A stretch of 64,000 bases of DNA from Stenotrophomonas rhizophila (GTDB lineage Bacteria > Pseudomonadota > Gammaproteobacteria > Xanthomonadales > Xanthomonadaceae). The notes under the pieces were generated by a model. It had not been told where the DNA came from. It ran no database searches and saw only the letters and a program-made list of their open reading frames with translations. The translations under genes were made by a program, and so were the position numbers. The stretch spans positions 930,001-994,000 of the forward strand of contig NZ_RJKV01000002.1 in assembly GCF_003751305.1 (NCBI RefSeq). Direction: 5' to 3'. Of the stretch, positions 28,020 through 38,264 are shown piece after piece. Position 1 is the stretch's first letter. The number at the start of each line of letters is the position of its first letter.

Positions 28020-28877
28020 TTACAGGTCCTGCTCGTAGCGGACGTAGGGCACAGTGCCTTCGTCGGTGCTCTCATTGCGCGGAGCGAACGGATTCTTGCC
28101 GCGGGTGACGACGTTCTCGGCGCCCACGGTGAGCTGGCCGCTCCATGGGGTGCGCCAGGTCAAGCCGACGCCCAGGCCTTCCCACTTGCCGGGCTGCCCC
28201 GGGACATCGACCACGCGGCCGATGATGTTGCCGCTGAAATTGCCGTAGCCAGCACCGATGGTGAGGCTCTTGCTGTCCCAGCGGTCGACGATGGCCGGCG
28301 AGGCGTCCGCGATCGGCACCAGGCGTGCCTTCGCATACGTGCCGCCGATCGACACGAAGCCTTCGCGGCCGATGTTCTTCTGCCCGAAGACGGTCAGATC
28401 GTTCTGTTCGGCGCGCAGCGACGGCGATTTGTTCGGCCCCGCCAGCCAGGCTGGCAGGGTGTCGCGGCCGCTGCCGGCGGTGATGCCCACGCGCCCACCG
28501 GGCCGGTTGAAGGCGGCGGTGCCGCTGACCCGGCGGCTGAGGGTGTTGTCTTCTTCATCGCCCAGAGTAGCCAGCATGCAATGACTGGCCAACCCGCTGA
28601 TGCTGGTGCCGCGGCTGCTGTTGCACAGCAGGCCGAGCGAATCACCGGAGGACAGCCCAAAGGCCGCATCCAGCGAGCTGCGCCCGAAATGCCAGCGGGC
28701 ACCGACGGCCTGTTCGCCGGTCGGCTCCAGATACAGCAGCGCCTCGACCTTGCCGCTGCCCTTGTTCCAGACCGGCAACACCGTGCCGTCCTGCCTGCCC
28801 TTGGCCTGCGCATGCGCGCCCGAGACCGCGCCAAGGGCGATCATCAGGGCCAGCGGTAGACGCAGAAGGGGATGCAT
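28020..28877 (-). CDS. Exported, probably outer-membrane protein of unknown function
   Basis: The 285-residue product has a signal peptide (MHPLLRLPLALMIALGAVSGAHA, cleavage after HA). The mature part has alternating polar and hydrophobic stretches and Gly-rich turns (GFVSIGGTYAKARL, SLTIGAGYGNFSGNIIG, LTVGAENVVTRG), which fits a beta-barrel, and ends VRYEQDL without a terminal aromatic residue. Two Cys lie in LLCNSS and SHCML. I do not recognise a named family. It is a single gene between the receptor and hslO. Confidence 0.65.
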   Translation of the reverse strand: MHPLLRLPLALMIALGAVSGAHAQAKGRQDGTVLPVWNKGSGKVEALLYLEPTGEQAVGARWHFGRSSLDAAFGLSSGDSLGLLCNSSRGTSISGLASHCMLATLGDEEDNTLSRRVSGTAAFNRPGGRVGITAGSGRDTLPAWLAGPNKSPSLRAEQNDLTVFGQKNIGREGFVSIGGTYAKARLVPIADASPAIVDRWDSKSLTIGAGYGNFSGNIIGRVVDVPGQPGKWEGLGVGLTWRTPWSGQLTVGAENVVTRGKNPFAPRNESTDEGTVPYVRYEQDL

Positions 28878-28996
28878 GGGAACTCTCAGACAAGCGCTGT
28901 GACGACAAGTTCCCGCCGAAGCGGGACATTGATCCTAGGGCGTTTATGATTTCTTAACAAGTCTTGGTTCTCCCCAGAACAAAACTCGTACCAAAA

Positions 28997-29893
28997 TTAC
29001 TGAAGCCGTTCAGGTGCCGGCGAAGATACATCCATCTCGCGGAACAGTATGTCGAATTCCGTCAACGGAAAGTGATACTCCTGCCCGCAGAATTCGCAGC
29101 GCACTTCGACCGCACCGGTCGGCTCGGCGGCCGCCCGTGCTTCCGCTTCGCCCAGCGACTGCAACATGCCCTGGACGCGCTCGCGCGAGCAGGAGCAGGC
29201 AAAGCGCAGCGCCTTGTCGCCCAGCAGTTCCGGGTGTTCCTCATGGAACAGGCGATGCAACAGGTCGTGGCCGGGCACATCCAGCAGTTCCTGCTTGCCC
29301 AGGGTCTCGAACAGCGCGCTGGCACGCGACCAGCCATCCTGGTCGCCTTCATCGCCCGGCAGCTTCTGCAGCAGCAGGCCTGCGGCGCGGGTGCCATCCG
29401 CAGCCAGCAGCAACCGGGTCGGCAACTGCTCGGACTGGCGGAAGTAATCCTCGAATGCCTCGTCCAGGCCGGCCGCGCTCAGTCCGACCAGGCTCTGGTA
29501 GCGCTGCGGTTCGCGCGGGTCCAGGCCGGGGTTCTCGATGGTGATCGCCAGCAGCGCGTCATCGCCCAGGGCGGTCAGATCGCGCGGGGCATCACCACCG
29601 CCGTCGGCCAGCTGGACGATGCCGCGCAGGGTACCGGCTGCGGTGCACTCGGCGAACAGGGTGCGCAGCGCGGTGTTGCTGCGCAGCTGGATGGACAGCC
29701 GGCCATCAACCTTGGTGTGGCCGGTGAACAGCGCCGAGGCGACGCTCGCTTCGCCGAGCAGTTCGGCTGCACCCGGCGGGTAGGCGGCGTGGGACAGGAT
29801 CTCCTGCCAGGTCGCATCGAGGTGCACGTGCACGCCGCGGACGCCGGCATCGGGGAGCAGGAAACGGGCAAGGGTGTCGGTCTGGGCGGTCAT
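28997..29893 (-). CDS. hslO: Redox-regulated chaperone Hsp33 (HslO)
   Basis: Hsp33 binds unfolding proteins when its four zinc-binding Cys are oxidised. All four are visible in CSCS and CEFCG near the C-terminus. The 298-residue length is usual. The N-terminal part shows [26 protein letters not shown] and [20 protein letters not shown]. The ATG at 29893 is preferred over a farther upstream frame opening because family members start close to this point. It is divergent from mtgA. Confidence 0.95.
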   Translation of the reverse strand: MTAQTDTLARFLLPDAGVRGVHVHLDATWQEILSHAAYPPGAAELLGEASVASALFTGHTKVDGRLSIQLRSNTALRTLFAECTAAGTLRGIVQLADGGGDAPRDLTALGDDALLAITIENPGLDPREPQRYQSLVGLSAAGLDEAFEDYFRQSEQLPTRLLLAADGTRAAGLLLQKLPGDEGDQDGWSRASALFETLGKQELLDVPGHDLLHRLFHEEHPELLGDKALRFACSCSRERVQGMLQSLGEAEARAAAEPTGAVEVRCEFCGQEYHFPLTEFDILFREMDVSSPAPERLQ

Positions 29894-29972
29894 CGGTTCG
29901 GTGGCTGCGCGAAAGGAGTGCCGGTTGCCGGATAATGCGCCGACAACCGTGCAAGTAAAGGATGCACCAGTA

Positions 29973-30722
29973 ATGGGGGCAGAGCGCAGCAACCTCAAGG
30001 TCGAGCCGGACCTGGAACCGTCACCGCCGCGGCGCTGGCGCTGGAAACGCCTGATGTGGCTGCCGGTGCTCTTCGTCGGCATCAGCGTGTTGCAGGTACT
30101 GGCCCTGCGCTTCATCGATCCGCCCGTGTCCAGCGTGATGGTGTGGCGCTACGGCGAGGCGCTGGGGCAGGGCGACTGGGGCTACCGGCTGCATTACCAG
30201 TGGCGTGACCTGGACCAGATGGCCGCGAGCCTGCCCATTTCGCTGGTGGCCGCCGAGGACCAGCGCTTCCCGGAGCACAATGGCTTCGACCTGCAGGCGA
30301 TCGAAAAGGCGCGCGATCACAATGCGCGCGGTGGCCGCCTGCGCGGGGCCAGCACGATCAGCCAGCAGGTCGCCAAGAACCTGTTCCTGTGGCAGGGCCG
30401 CAGCTGGATCCGCAAGGGGCTGGAAGTCTGGTACACGGTGCTGATCGAAGCGCTATGGCCCAAGTCGCGGATCCTGGAGATGTACGCCAACATCGCCGAG
30501 TTCGGCGACGGCATCTATGGCGCACAGGCGGCGTCCCGGCAGTACTGGAACAAGGACGCCTCGCGGCTGAGCCCGGCCGAAAGCGCCCGGTTGGCCGCGG
30601 TGCTGCCATCGCCGCGTCGCTACAACGCCGCCAAGCCGGGGCCCTACGTGCAGCGCCGTGCGGCCTGGATCCAGCGGCAGGCCCGCCAGCTGGGCGGCAA
30701 CGCTTACCTGGGCGACGACTGA
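29973..30722 (+). CDS. mtgA: Monofunctional biosynthetic peptidoglycan transglycosylase
   Basis: MtgA polymerises lipid II glycan strands in the periplasm. The 249-residue protein has one N-terminal membrane anchor (about 24-44) and the GT51 domain with the catalytic Glu in [14 protein letters not shown], then [25 protein letters not shown] and [17 protein letters not shown]. The start at 29973 follows AAAGGA; an upstream in-frame start would lie within the hslO leader. Confidence 0.95.
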   Translation: MGAERSNLKVEPDLEPSPPRRWRWKRLMWLPVLFVGISVLQVLALRFIDPPVSSVMVWRYGEALGQGDWGYRLHYQWRDLDQMAASLPISLVAAEDQRFPEHNGFDLQAIEKARDHNARGGRLRGASTISQQVAKNLFLWQGRSWIRKGLEVWYTVLIEALWPKSRILEMYANIAEFGDGIYGAQAASRQYWNKDASRLSPAESARLAAVLPSPRRYNAAKPGPYVQRRAAWIQRQARQLGGNAYLGDD

Positions 30723-30761
30723 GCATTCATGTACGTGATTGGCTGACGCTACAATCGCGGC

Positions 30762-31781
30762 ATGAACGCCCAACGCCTGACCGTCGTGGTTGCCGCCCAC
30801 AATGAAGCCTTGGCCCTGCCGATGCTGCACGTGCGTCTGTGCGCGGTGCTCGACGACCTGGGTGGCATCGATGGCCGGGTGCTGTATGTCGACGACGGCA
30901 GTACCGATACCTCGTGGGAGGTGATGCAAGGGTTGGCGGACGCGGACCCCCGCGTCGGCGTGCTGCGGCTGTCGCGCAACTTCGGCAAGGAGGCGGCGCT
31001 GACCGCCGGGCTGGATTTTGTCGACAACGGCGCGGTGATGATTCTCGACGCCGATGGACAGGACCCGCCCGAACTGATTCCCGAGTTCGTCGCGCTCTGG
31101 CAGCAGGGCTATGACAACGTGTATGGCACGCGCCTGAAACGCGATGGCGAGAGCTGGTTCAAACGGTCCACCGCGAAGGTGTTCTATCGGGTGATCGGGC
31201 GCCTGTCCAACACGCCGATTCCCGCTGATACCGGGGATTTCCGACTGCTTTCCCCGCGCGCGCTGCAGGCACTTGGCCAGCTGCGTGAACGTCACCGGTT
31301 CATGAAAGGGCTGTTCGGCTGGGTGGGTTTCCGCCGCAAGGCGCTGCCCTATCATCGTCACGCGCGGCTGGTGGGGGAAAGCAAGTTCAGCGTCTGGCGG
31401 CTGTGGAATTTCGCGCTGGAAGGCATCACGGGGTTCTCGACCGCGCCGCTGCGGGCGACCACCTACCTGGGCTTGGCCGCAGCGAGCGTCGCGTTCCTGT
31501 TCGCACTGGTGGTCGTCCTCAAGGCCGCCCTGTACGGCGACCGCGTCGCGGGCTGGCCGACCATGATGGCGGTGATCCTGTTCCTGGGCGGCATACAGCT
31601 GATCGCGCTGGGGCTGATCGGTGAATACCTCGGCCGGCTCTATGAGGAATCCAAACAGCGCCCGCTGTATCTGGTTGACACCTGGCAGGCGCCGTTCGTG
31701 GCAGACTCGGCCGTGCATCCCATCGGTGGAGAGCAGCGAGATGACCACGGTACGACAGCTGTTGGAAGGCAAGTCCCCTGA
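30762..31781 (+). CDS. Polyprenyl-phosphate glycosyltransferase (GtrB/ArnC-like GT2)
   Basis: A family 2 glycosyltransferase that loads a sugar on undecaprenyl phosphate on the inner face of the membrane. The 339-residue protein shows VVAAHNEA, YVDDGSTDTSW, RNFGKEAALTAGLD, the DADGQDPP metal motif, and GDFRLLSPRA; two C-terminal helices (about 228-250 and 262-285) anchor it. No flippase or second transferase is next to it. Its 3' end overlaps the next gene by 41 bases in a different frame. A TACAAT box sits just upstream at about 30750. Confidence 0.88.
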   Translation: MNAQRLTVVVAAHNEALALPMLHVRLCAVLDDLGGIDGRVLYVDDGSTDTSWEVMQGLADADPRVGVLRLSRNFGKEAALTAGLDFVDNGAVMILDADGQDPPELIPEFVALWQQGYDNVYGTRLKRDGESWFKRSTAKVFYRVIGRLSNTPIPADTGDFRLLSPRALQALGQLRERHRFMKGLFGWVGFRRKALPYHRHARLVGESKFSVWRLWNFALEGITGFSTAPLRATTYLGLAAASVAFLFALVVVLKAALYGDRVAGWPTMMAVILFLGGIQLIALGLIGEYLGRLYEESKQRPLYLVDTWQAPFVADSAVHPIGGEQRDDHGTTAVGRQVP

Positions 31782-32172
31782 GGTATTCGCCGTAGCGCCG
31801 ACATCGGCGGTGATCGATGCCATCCGGCTGATGGCCGAAAAGGGCATCGGCGCGGTGCTGGTGATGGAGGGCCGGCAACTGGTCGGGATCCTTTCCGAGC
31901 GCGACTACGCGCGCAAGATCGTCCTGCACGAGCGCTCGTCACGCACGACCGAAGTGCGCGAGATCATGACCCCCAAGGTAGTGACGGTAGCGCCCGGCGA
32001 GCAGGTGGAACACTGCCTGCAACTGGTCACCGATTACCGCATCCGGCATCTGCCGGTGGTCGACGGCACGGGCGTGCTCGGCGTGATCTCGATCGGCGAT
32101 CTGGTCAAATCGGTGATCGACGAACAGGCGCAGAAACTCGATCAACTGCAGCAGTACATCGTCGCCGGCTGA
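31741..32172 (+). CDS. CBS-domain protein
   Basis: A 143-residue protein with two CBS motifs (VIDAIRLMAEKGIGAVLVMEG and EHCLQLVTDYRIRHLPVVDG), a Bateman module that usually senses adenine nucleotides. The linker VREIMTPKVVTVAPGE is typical of stand-alone members. The ATG overlaps the end of the glycosyltransferase by 41 bases and a GGAGAG site lies before it. The partner it regulates cannot be deduced. Confidence 0.88.
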   Translation: MTTVRQLLEGKSPEVFAVAPTSAVIDAIRLMAEKGIGAVLVMEGRQLVGILSERDYARKIVLHERSSRTTEVREIMTPKVVTVAPGEQVEHCLQLVTDYRIRHLPVVDGTGVLGVISIGDLVKSVIDEQAQKLDQLQQYIVAG

Positions 32173-32189
32173 GCGGCCCTGGATGTTGC

Positions 32190-32219
32190 CCGGATGGCCG
32201 GTCAGCGGCCGGCATCCGG
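32190..32219. repeat. Stem-loop between convergent genes
   Basis: CCGGATGGCCGG and the near-complement CCGGCATCCGG flank a short loop. It lies between the CBS gene and the end of the AsmA-family gene. No T-run is seen. The sequence shares GGCCGG..CGGCCGG with nearby SMAG-like units but lacks GTAG. Confidence 0.5.
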
Positions 32220-32235
32220 CCATGACCGCATCTGC

Positions 32236-34209
32236 TTACTTGGCGTAACGCCCACCGCAGTTGCTGTCTTCGCCCGGGCCGGTCTCGATCGTGGCCAGCA
32301 GGGCAGCCGGCGGGGCGATGCTGCCCAACGCCAGCGCGATCGCTCCGCGGATGCCCAGCGCCTTGAAATCCGGGCGGAACGAGGGATCCTTGAAGGTGCC
32401 GCCGATGCGCAGTGGCGAGCGCAGCGCCAGGATGCTCATGTCCTTCGGGCGTGGCCGCAGCAGCAGGTCCAGCTGTTCCTGCTTCAGATCCACCTTGCCT
32501 TCGCCGAGGATCAGGGTGTCGGTGGTATCAAAGGCGAGCGAACGTGATTGCATCACACCGTTGGCGACTCCGAAGTCGCCCCACGCGCAACGCAGTGGAA
32601 TCTGCTTGTCACCGGTAAACAGAAACTTCACCGATTCGGCGACATCCAGTCCGGCCAGTTCCATGATCAGATTGCCGACATGCCCACGGCCGATGCCGAG
32701 GGCTACCGCGCCGTCTGAACTGCCCAGCATCGCTGCCACCGAATTGCCCTGGCCGGTCAGGTTGATATCACCGCTGATGCCGCCCGAGGCCTGCTCGGCC
32801 AGCTTCGCATCCGGGAACAGCTTGCCCAGCTGCACCTTGCGGATGGTGGCCTGCAGCTGCGTGGAGATCGCCTGCTTGCGCGCGTCCATCCGGATCGTGC
32901 TGCGGATATCGCCGCCCGCCACACCGAAGTTGAGCGGTTCCAGGCGCAGCAGCCCGTCATTGAGCTTGAGGTGGGCATCCATGTCATCCAGCGGCAAGGT
33001 CGGCGAATTGATCCGCTGCGCCTTCCAGCGCACATCGGCATCCATCGCACGCAGCTTGGACAGGTTGTAAGGCGTATCGGGCAGCACCTTGGCGCGGGTC
33101 GCCAGCGCAGCCGCTTGGGCCTTCTGCTCGGCATTGGCCGATTCGCCCGCACCGGTTTTCGGCGGCGCCCCGATGAACCCGGCCAGATCGTCGAAGTCCA
33201 ACCGCTTGGACACCAGATCCGCCTTCAGGAACGGCCGGTCACCGCTCACGTCGATCTGCGCGGTCCCGCCCAGATCGCTGTCACCGGCCGTACCCGTGAA
33301 ATTCTCATAACGCCAGATCGCGTTGTCGCGCTTGAGCTGCCCCTTGAGCCTGTAAGGCGGCGTGGAGGGCATGGCGACCCCGATCAGCGGATACAGATCC
33401 TCCATATCCTGACCACTCAACATCAATTCCAGATCGAACACGCGCAGCTGGAATGGGTTGGTCAACGTCCCACTGGCGATCGCATGCGTATTCCCGGCAC
33501 GCCCATCCAGATGGATGCGGAACGGGTGCCCGGTATTGGTCAGCTCCAACGGCGACTCGGTATTGCCTTCCAGCGAGAACGGATTGCCCTGCCAGCGCCC
33601 TTTGCCCTTCACCAGCAGCGGCGGACCACTGTCCTTGTCGCGTGGCTTGCCGCTGTCCAGCGACACCATCACATCGGTCCGGCCCGCCGCATCCTGGAAC
33701 TGCAGCCGCCCATCATCGACCAACAACCGCTGCAGCACCGGCGGATCACCGTCGCTCGGCCCCAGGAAATCCCAATTGCCCGGCTGATTCTTCTCCGGCG
33801 CCGTCTCCAGCAACAGATCCGGCCGGATCAACCGGATCTCCGGAATCCGCACCTGCCCGCGCAACAACGGCGACACCCGCAGATCGATCTCCACCCGATC
33901 CGCCGTCGCCATCTGCGGCTGCTTGGCCCACGTCGCATTCGCAAACGTCAGCCCATCGCCGCGCACCGTCGTGACCCGACCCAGATCGACATCCAGATCC
34001 CCATGGATATGGAACTCCCGCCCGGTCTTGGCCTGAACCGCCCGTTCCACTGGCCCCTTGAACCAGTTCCAATCCCACAACGCGATCAGAATCAGCAGTG
34101 CAGCAAACAGAAACACGAGGATCGCCAACCACCGCTGCCCCCGCTTGCCAAGACGACGCCAGCGCCAGCGGGAACGAGAAGGAGCATCGGAAGGAACAGG
34201 GGAGGGCAC
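32236..34209 (-). CDS. AsmA-family protein
   Basis: A 657-residue AsmA/YhjG-like protein: a cytoplasmic basic N-terminus, one membrane helix (about 25-45, LAILVFLFAALLILIALWDW), then a large periplasmic part with TGREFHIHGDLDVDLG and a C-terminal AsmA domain (LKQEQLDLLLRPRPKDMSILALRSPLRIGGTFKDP is the conserved end, positions about 32390-32500). The family forms bridge-like proteins that carry phospholipid or shape the outer membrane. I chose the GTG at 34209 because a GGGGAGG site lies just before it; an ATG 14 codons earlier lacks one. Confidence 0.85.
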   Translation of the reverse strand: MPSPVPSDAPSRSRWRWRRLGKRGQRWLAILVFLFAALLILIALWDWNWFKGPVERAVQAKTGREFHIHGDLDVDLGRVTTVRGDGLTFANATWAKQPQMATADRVEIDLRVSPLLRGQVRIPEIRLIRPDLLLETAPEKNQPGNWDFLGPSDGDPPVLQRLLVDDGRLQFQDAAGRTDVMVSLDSGKPRDKDSGPPLLVKGKGRWQGNPFSLEGNTESPLELTNTGHPFRIHLDGRAGNTHAIASGTLTNPFQLRVFDLELMLSGQDMEDLYPLIGVAMPSTPPYRLKGQLKRDNAIWRYENFTGTAGDSDLGGTAQIDVSGDRPFLKADLVSKRLDFDDLAGFIGAPPKTGAGESANAEQKAQAAALATRAKVLPDTPYNLSKLRAMDADVRWKAQRINSPTLPLDDMDAHLKLNDGLLRLEPLNFGVAGGDIRSTIRMDARKQAISTQLQATIRKVQLGKLFPDAKLAEQASGGISGDINLTGQGNSVAAMLGSSDGAVALGIGRGHVGNLIMELAGLDVAESVKFLFTGDKQIPLRCAWGDFGVANGVMQSRSLAFDTTDTLILGEGKVDLKQEQLDLLLRPRPKDMSILALRSPLRIGGTFKDPSFRPDFKALGIRGAIALALGSIAPPAALLATIETGPGEDSNCGGRYAK

Positions 34210-34410
34210 AGTATTCACCTCCCCATGGTTGCCCTTGCATCGTGCAGGCAACGCGAAGCATTGGTAAGGGTAGTGTCAGGGTGAGGCGTGCCGATCCTCG
34301 TCGTCGCCGCTGGGGACGACTACGCCAGGCGCAGTGCGTGGCCATGCTTGGCACCCGGTCCAACCAGGATTTTGACCTTCTCAGGCCACCAGCCAACGGT
34401 GAGCGGGGCG

Positions 34411-34588
34411 GTGCGGGTGGGTTGGCGGGACCATGAGCGCCATGGATGGCGCGACATGAGCCTCCAGGGACGGATTCACGGCGTGTCCCGCCGACCCACC
34501 CGTGCCGACCCCGCCTGGCGCATTCCTGACGCCCGAGTCGCTCTTGGTCTCGCTCTTGCTGTTGCTAGTGCTATTGCTCTCGCTGGTC
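34411..34588 (+). repeat. Composite repeat, copy A (palindromic core plus hexanucleotide tract)
   Basis: The core (34411-34506) has outer arms GGGTGGGTTGGCGGGAC / GTCCCGCCGACCCACCC and an inner GCGCCATGGATGGCGC stem. After 31 bases comes a degenerate eight-unit six-base tract (34538-34585; units such as GCTCTT and GCTATT). The same arrangement occurs inverted at 62513-62687. It fills most of the gap between the AsmA-family gene and the TrhA gene, which otherwise (34210-34410) shows nothing recognisable. Confidence 0.85.
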
Positions 34589-34625
34589 AGGGTGCCGTCG
34601 CACTTGCCTGGCAGAAAAACAGCAC

Positions 34626-35261
34626 TCAGAGAATCTGCGCCGTCACCGCAACGAAGTGACACACACTCCCGCCGATCACGAACAAATGCCAGATCGCATG
34701 CGAATACGGCACCGACTCCCGGTGATAGAACACCGTCCCCAACGTATAGAACACACCGCCGGCCAGCAGCCACCCCAGCGTCCACGCATCCAGCGAATGC
34801 CACATCGGCTTGATCGCCACCATCACCATCCAGCCCATCGCGATATAGATGATCGTCGACAACAGCTTGAACCGGCCGGTATAGAACAGCTTGAACACCA
34901 CCCCGAACAGTGCCAGCGCCCAGATCGCGGTGAACATGCCCCAGCCCCACGGCCCCCCGCGCAGACCGATCAGCGTGAACGGCGTGTACGTACCGGCGAT
35001 CAACAGATAGATCGCGCAGTGATCGAACACCTTCAGCCGGCCCTTGGCGACCGGATGCTGGATCGCGTGATACAGCGTGGATGCCGTATACAACAGCAAC
35101 AGCGCCACGCCGAACACGATCGCGCTGGCCAGCTGCCAGCCGTCGCCATAGATGGCGGCCAGGGTGATCAGTACCGCACTGCCAGCCAGTGCAGCAACGG
35201 CGCCAAGCCCGTGGGTCAAGGCGCTGGCGATTTCTTCTCGAACGGAAACGACAGAGGTCAT
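34626..35261 (-). CDS. Hemolysin III/TrhA family membrane protein
   Basis: A 211-residue protein with seven predicted helices. EEIASALTHGLGAV, SALYH-like SAIV..ASTLYHAIQH, the HCAIYLLIAGTYTP motif, and HAIWHLFVIGGSVCHF show the metal-site residues of the PAQR/hemolysin III family (TrhA, YqfA), which affects membrane fluidity. It is not evidence of a toxin. The start is placed at 35261; the reading frame continues upstream without a fitting start. Confidence 0.88.
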   Translation of the reverse strand: MTSVVSVREEIASALTHGLGAVAALAGSAVLITLAAIYGDGWQLASAIVFGVALLLLYTASTLYHAIQHPVAKGRLKVFDHCAIYLLIAGTYTPFTLIGLRGGPWGWGMFTAIWALALFGVVFKLFYTGRFKLLSTIIYIAMGWMVMVAIKPMWHSLDAWTLGWLLAGGVFYTLGTVFYHRESVPYSHAIWHLFVIGGSVCHFVAVTAQIL

Positions 35262-35367
35262 GGCGATGATCGGATGTGCGGGGAGGAGGAGCCCGCTCCC
35301 CCCTATCATCGCCAAGATGGGCCGCGCATGCACGCGCGGCCGTTCAGCCGACAGATCGGCTGAGCGA

Positions 35368-36972
<1,605 letters not shown>

Positions 36973-37045
36973 GGCGTGACGCGCCCGCCCGGGGCGCTTT
37001 TCATGGAGATAAGCCGCTCAGTATAGCGGGGGAGGGCGGCCGGGG

Positions 37046-37948
37046 TCAGGGCAGGGCGGATGGGCCGGCCTCGTCCGTGCTCCGGGCGAAGTGCAACTCG
37101 CCGTGTGGGCTGACGATCCGTGCCGGGATCGAGCGCAGCCGCATCCCGGCATTGACCTGCACCGCGAAGTGCAGGTGCGGCGCGGCGCTGTAGCCGGTGT
37201 TGCCCGATAGGCCGATGCGCTGCCCTGCCTGGACCTGCTCGCCGGGGAGGACCAGCACGCCGTGGTGCTGCAGGTGGGCGTATACGGCCATGCTGCCGTC
37301 GTCATGCAGCACCCGCACCAGGTTGGCCCGGCCCAGATCGTGGTCCCGGTCCTGCCCGTTGCCCTGATACCCGGCCTGGACCTGCATGACGGTTCCTGCC
37401 CGCGCCGCGAGTACGGGCGTGCCTTCGGGCAGGGCGAAGTCGATGGCCTCGCGGTTCTCGGCATCGTTGTGGCTGAACCGCCCTCGCGGTGCCTGGCTGA
37501 CCTGGATGCGGGCGGCATCGAACGGCAGTTGGTAGCTCACATCCTGGGGCCGCGCGGCGGGGTCGCCAGGAACGGCCGTCAGATCCAGACGGATCGCGGT
37601 ACTGCCGGCCGGCGGCTGCAGGTGGGTCACCACGACGCTGGCGCCTGCGGCGACCACCGTCTGAAGGGGGAGCCCCGGTAGCGCGGCGGCGCCGGCGGCG
37701 GGTCGCAGTTCGACCTGGACCGGCCCGGCCACGCGGTTGTCCACGCGCGCCTGCCAGCGCTCGCCAGCCCCTTCCAGGGTCAGCACGGCCAAGGCCGGCA
37801 CATCCGTGGCGAGGCCGTCGCGGGGTGCCGAAGCGGATGCTGGCCGGTCGAGGTGCCAGCCCTTCCGCCAGTTCACCCCCGGGTCGGCCCAGGCGTTCAG
37901 CACCGGGATCATCATCAACGTCAGGGCAGTGAAACGCAGGCAGCGCAA
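37046..37948 (-). CDS. Exported M23-family metallopeptidase (LytM-like)
   Basis: A putative peptidoglycan-directed peptidase. The C-terminal LytM domain shows AIDFALPEGTPVLAARAGTV, SMAVYAHLQHHGVLV, GQRIGLSGNTGYS and APHLHFAVQV (the HxH zinc ligands). The first ligand, normally His four residues before the Asp, is not there: the segment reads NREAID. No ATG fits: I propose TTG at 37948, which gives the signal peptide LRCLRFTALTLMMIPVLNAWA. No good ribosome site is seen, so the 5' end is uncertain. The intact HxH favours a real enzyme of a divergent subfamily. Confidence 0.75.
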   Translation of the reverse strand: MRCLRFTALTLMMIPVLNAWADPGVNWRKGWHLDRPASASAPRDGLATDVPALAVLTLEGAGERWQARVDNRVAGPVQVELRPAAGAAALPGLPLQTVVAAGASVVVTHLQPPAGSTAIRLDLTAVPGDPAARPQDVSYQLPFDAARIQVSQAPRGRFSHNDAENREAIDFALPEGTPVLAARAGTVMQVQAGYQGNGQDRDHDLGRANLVRVLHDDGSMAVYAHLQHHGVLVLPGEQVQAGQRIGLSGNTGYSAAPHLHFAVQVNAGMRLRSIPARIVSPHGELHFARSTDEAGPSALP

Positions 37949-38061
37949 GGCGTCGGCCGGGCAGGGAGGACGCTGGAGTATGCGCGACTGATGATCATCT
38001 GGAATATATATCGCTTCATGCCGATGAAGGGATTGACATGGGCCGGAAGCACTGGCATCGT

Positions 38062-38186
38062 GGCTCCACCATCGAGACCGGCAGAGGGACAGGCCCTTTG
38101 AAGCCGGGGCAGCCCGCAGACGCGAAAGCGACCTGCGTAGGTGCCAAATCCTGCGGAGACCGTTGGTGTCTTCCGAAAGATGGTTC
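38062..38186 (+). promoter_or_regulatory. SAM-I (S-box) riboswitch upstream of metX
   Basis: The core sequence is typical: GCAGAGGGACAGGCCC (38081-38095) then GAAGCCGGGGCAGCC, a variable arm, GGTGCCAAATCCTGC (38140-38154) and GAAAGATGG closing the P1 helix, whose strands ACCATC (38068-38073) and GATGGT (38179-38184) pair. SAM binding lowers expression of methionine genes. Downstream stems (GTTCGAA at 38183 pairing with TTCGAAC at 38209, and CGAGCT/AGCTCG at 38217-38235) could be the expression platform. Only the aptamer is firm; the mechanism is inferred. Confidence 0.9.
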
Positions 38187-38264
38187 GAACCGTGCACCGT
38201 GCGTGCGCTTCGAACGCGAGCTCCGCGAAAGCTCGATGGCCGTTTTCCTCCTTTGGATACCGCC

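Noticed and set aside
34626..35261. Toxin (hemolysin) gene
   Set aside because: The hemolysin III name is historical; the sequence is a PAQR/TrhA-type membrane protein.
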